From the IMG/VR virus record IMGVR_UViG_3300008448_000551, positions 1 through 25,916 of that record: a DNA stretch of 25,916 bases; one strand, 5' to 3'. How positions within the stretch are numbered: the first letter of the stretch is position 1; the number at the start of each line of letters is the position of its first letter. The notes under the pieces are model-generated. The model was not told where the DNA came from. It saw only the letters and a program-made list of their open reading frames with translations, and did not search any database. The DNA is from a virus. Of this stretch, positions 25,491 to 25,916 are shown one piece after another. The translations under genes were made by a program, and so were the position numbers.

Positions 25491-25916
25491 TTTACACTCT
25501 TTTCCTTTTCTTGGATTAGCCCCGGAAAGGCCGAATTGACAAGCGATGCTGTGATACCCTTATATGGCATCTTCTTGTCTTTTATGCTACACAACAGCTT
25601 TGCATCTTTAGGATCAATTCCCTCGATGAACTGAATGAATAAAGCTTCGCGTTTAATTGTATGCATGTCCGGATATGTTCCACCACGCACAAACATATTA
25701 ATCTTCCGAATGTTGTGGTACAGATTACCGTGCTGGTCAAGGTGTTCGTTAGGTTTATAAGGAGGTTCACCTCTTGGTAACAACCACTCTACACGTGGGT
25801 CCAATGCATACTTGAGGATACCACAAAGAGTATCACTCTGTTGCTGTTGGAGAAACGCTACGCGTTCTTTTGTTGAGGGGAGTTTGGAGCAGTGCTCAAG
25901 GATTTCAGATATACTA
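25487..25916 (-). CDS. DUF6433-like phage protein, 5'-truncated by window edge
   Basis: The frame stays open to the right edge, so the N-terminus is missing; about 142 residues are visible. The first in-window TTG (25804) is internal: residues before it (ISEILEHCSKLPSTKERVAF) belong to the same protein. LDPRVEWLLPRGEPPYKPNE, MFVRGGTYPDMHTIKREALF, IQFIEGIDPKDAKLL and KDKKMPYKGIT match the DUF6433-type protein of T4-like cyanophages, as I recall it. Function unknown; it is a good lineage marker. Confidence 0.75.
   Translation of the reverse strand, partial: SISEILEHCSKLPSTKERVAFLQQQQSDTLCGILKYALDPRVEWLLPRGEPPYKPNEHLDQHGNLYHNIRKINMFVRGGTYPDMHTIKREALFIQFIEGIDPKDAKLLCSIKDKKMPYKGITASLVNSAFPGLIQEKEKSVK

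Overview
The window is a stretch of a large tailed-phage genome, most likely a myovirus of the T4-like superfamily with a Gram-negative host. The evidence is a run at the right end (PhoH ATPase, RecB-type PD-(D/E)XK exonuclease, FmdB-like protein, Pro/Ala-rich protein, and a truncated gene resembling the DUF6433 family) of the kind found in T4-like cyanophages and other aquatic myophages. Genes are tightly packed with 1-, 4- and 8-nt overlaps, there are many very small conserved phage proteins, and there are no integrase, rRNA or tRNA genes that I can see. Many small proteins resemble those of phages of freshwater Proteobacteria, but the host cannot be fixed from sequence.

Almost everything is transcribed leftward (- strand). 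Two short rightward cassettes interrupt this: a GT25-like glycosyltransferase plus a 2OG-Fe(II) oxygenase (762-2106), and three small proteins (14945-15499). Reading leftward from the right end: 25916-16378 is a long stretch with replication/recombination genes (PhoH, exonuclease, AAA+ ATPase), conserved phage proteins, a Tat-signal protein, an FkbM methyltransferase, a HAD nucleotidase, a PRTase-like protein and an Asp/Asn beta-hydroxylase-like dioxygenase. 16034-15500 is a gene-free, repeat-rich region between convergent genes. 14622-5900 is an accessory zone of about 35 small proteins, cut into operons by near-consensus sigma70 promoters. 5868-2591 holds an operon with a split HldE-like kinase/nucleotidyltransferase pair and a cupin.

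About ten leftward promoters and one rightward one share TTGACC/A, a 16-17-bp spacer and TATAAT. Several carry an extra block upstream of -35 at one of two fixed distances about a helical turn apart, which suggests a common regulator. Three paralogous proteins with a C-terminal HTH-like domain (171-683, 2119-2514, 22901-23281) are each the first or only gene behind such a promoter and are candidate regulators.

The strangest object is the gene at 14293-14622. Its sense strand is almost free of cytosine: two C in 330 nt, and a 270-nt run with none that includes the 5' leader. Its protein has no Pro, Thr or Gln. The second is the 15500-15967 region, with three 39-bp direct repeats, four TTTTACATT elements and long stem-loops, bounded by terminators on both sides.

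Twelve genes listed here are under 60 codons or run off the window edge (1-162, 5900-6025, 9221-9313, 13407-13523, 13817-13996, 15208-15345, 15338-15499, 17970-18134, 20952-21080, 22676-22855, 25314-25490, 25487-25916). They were found by reading gaps for ribosome sites and stop/start overlaps. Several start codons are moved inward from the longest reading frame because the longer start lies inside a promoter or lacks a ribosome site.
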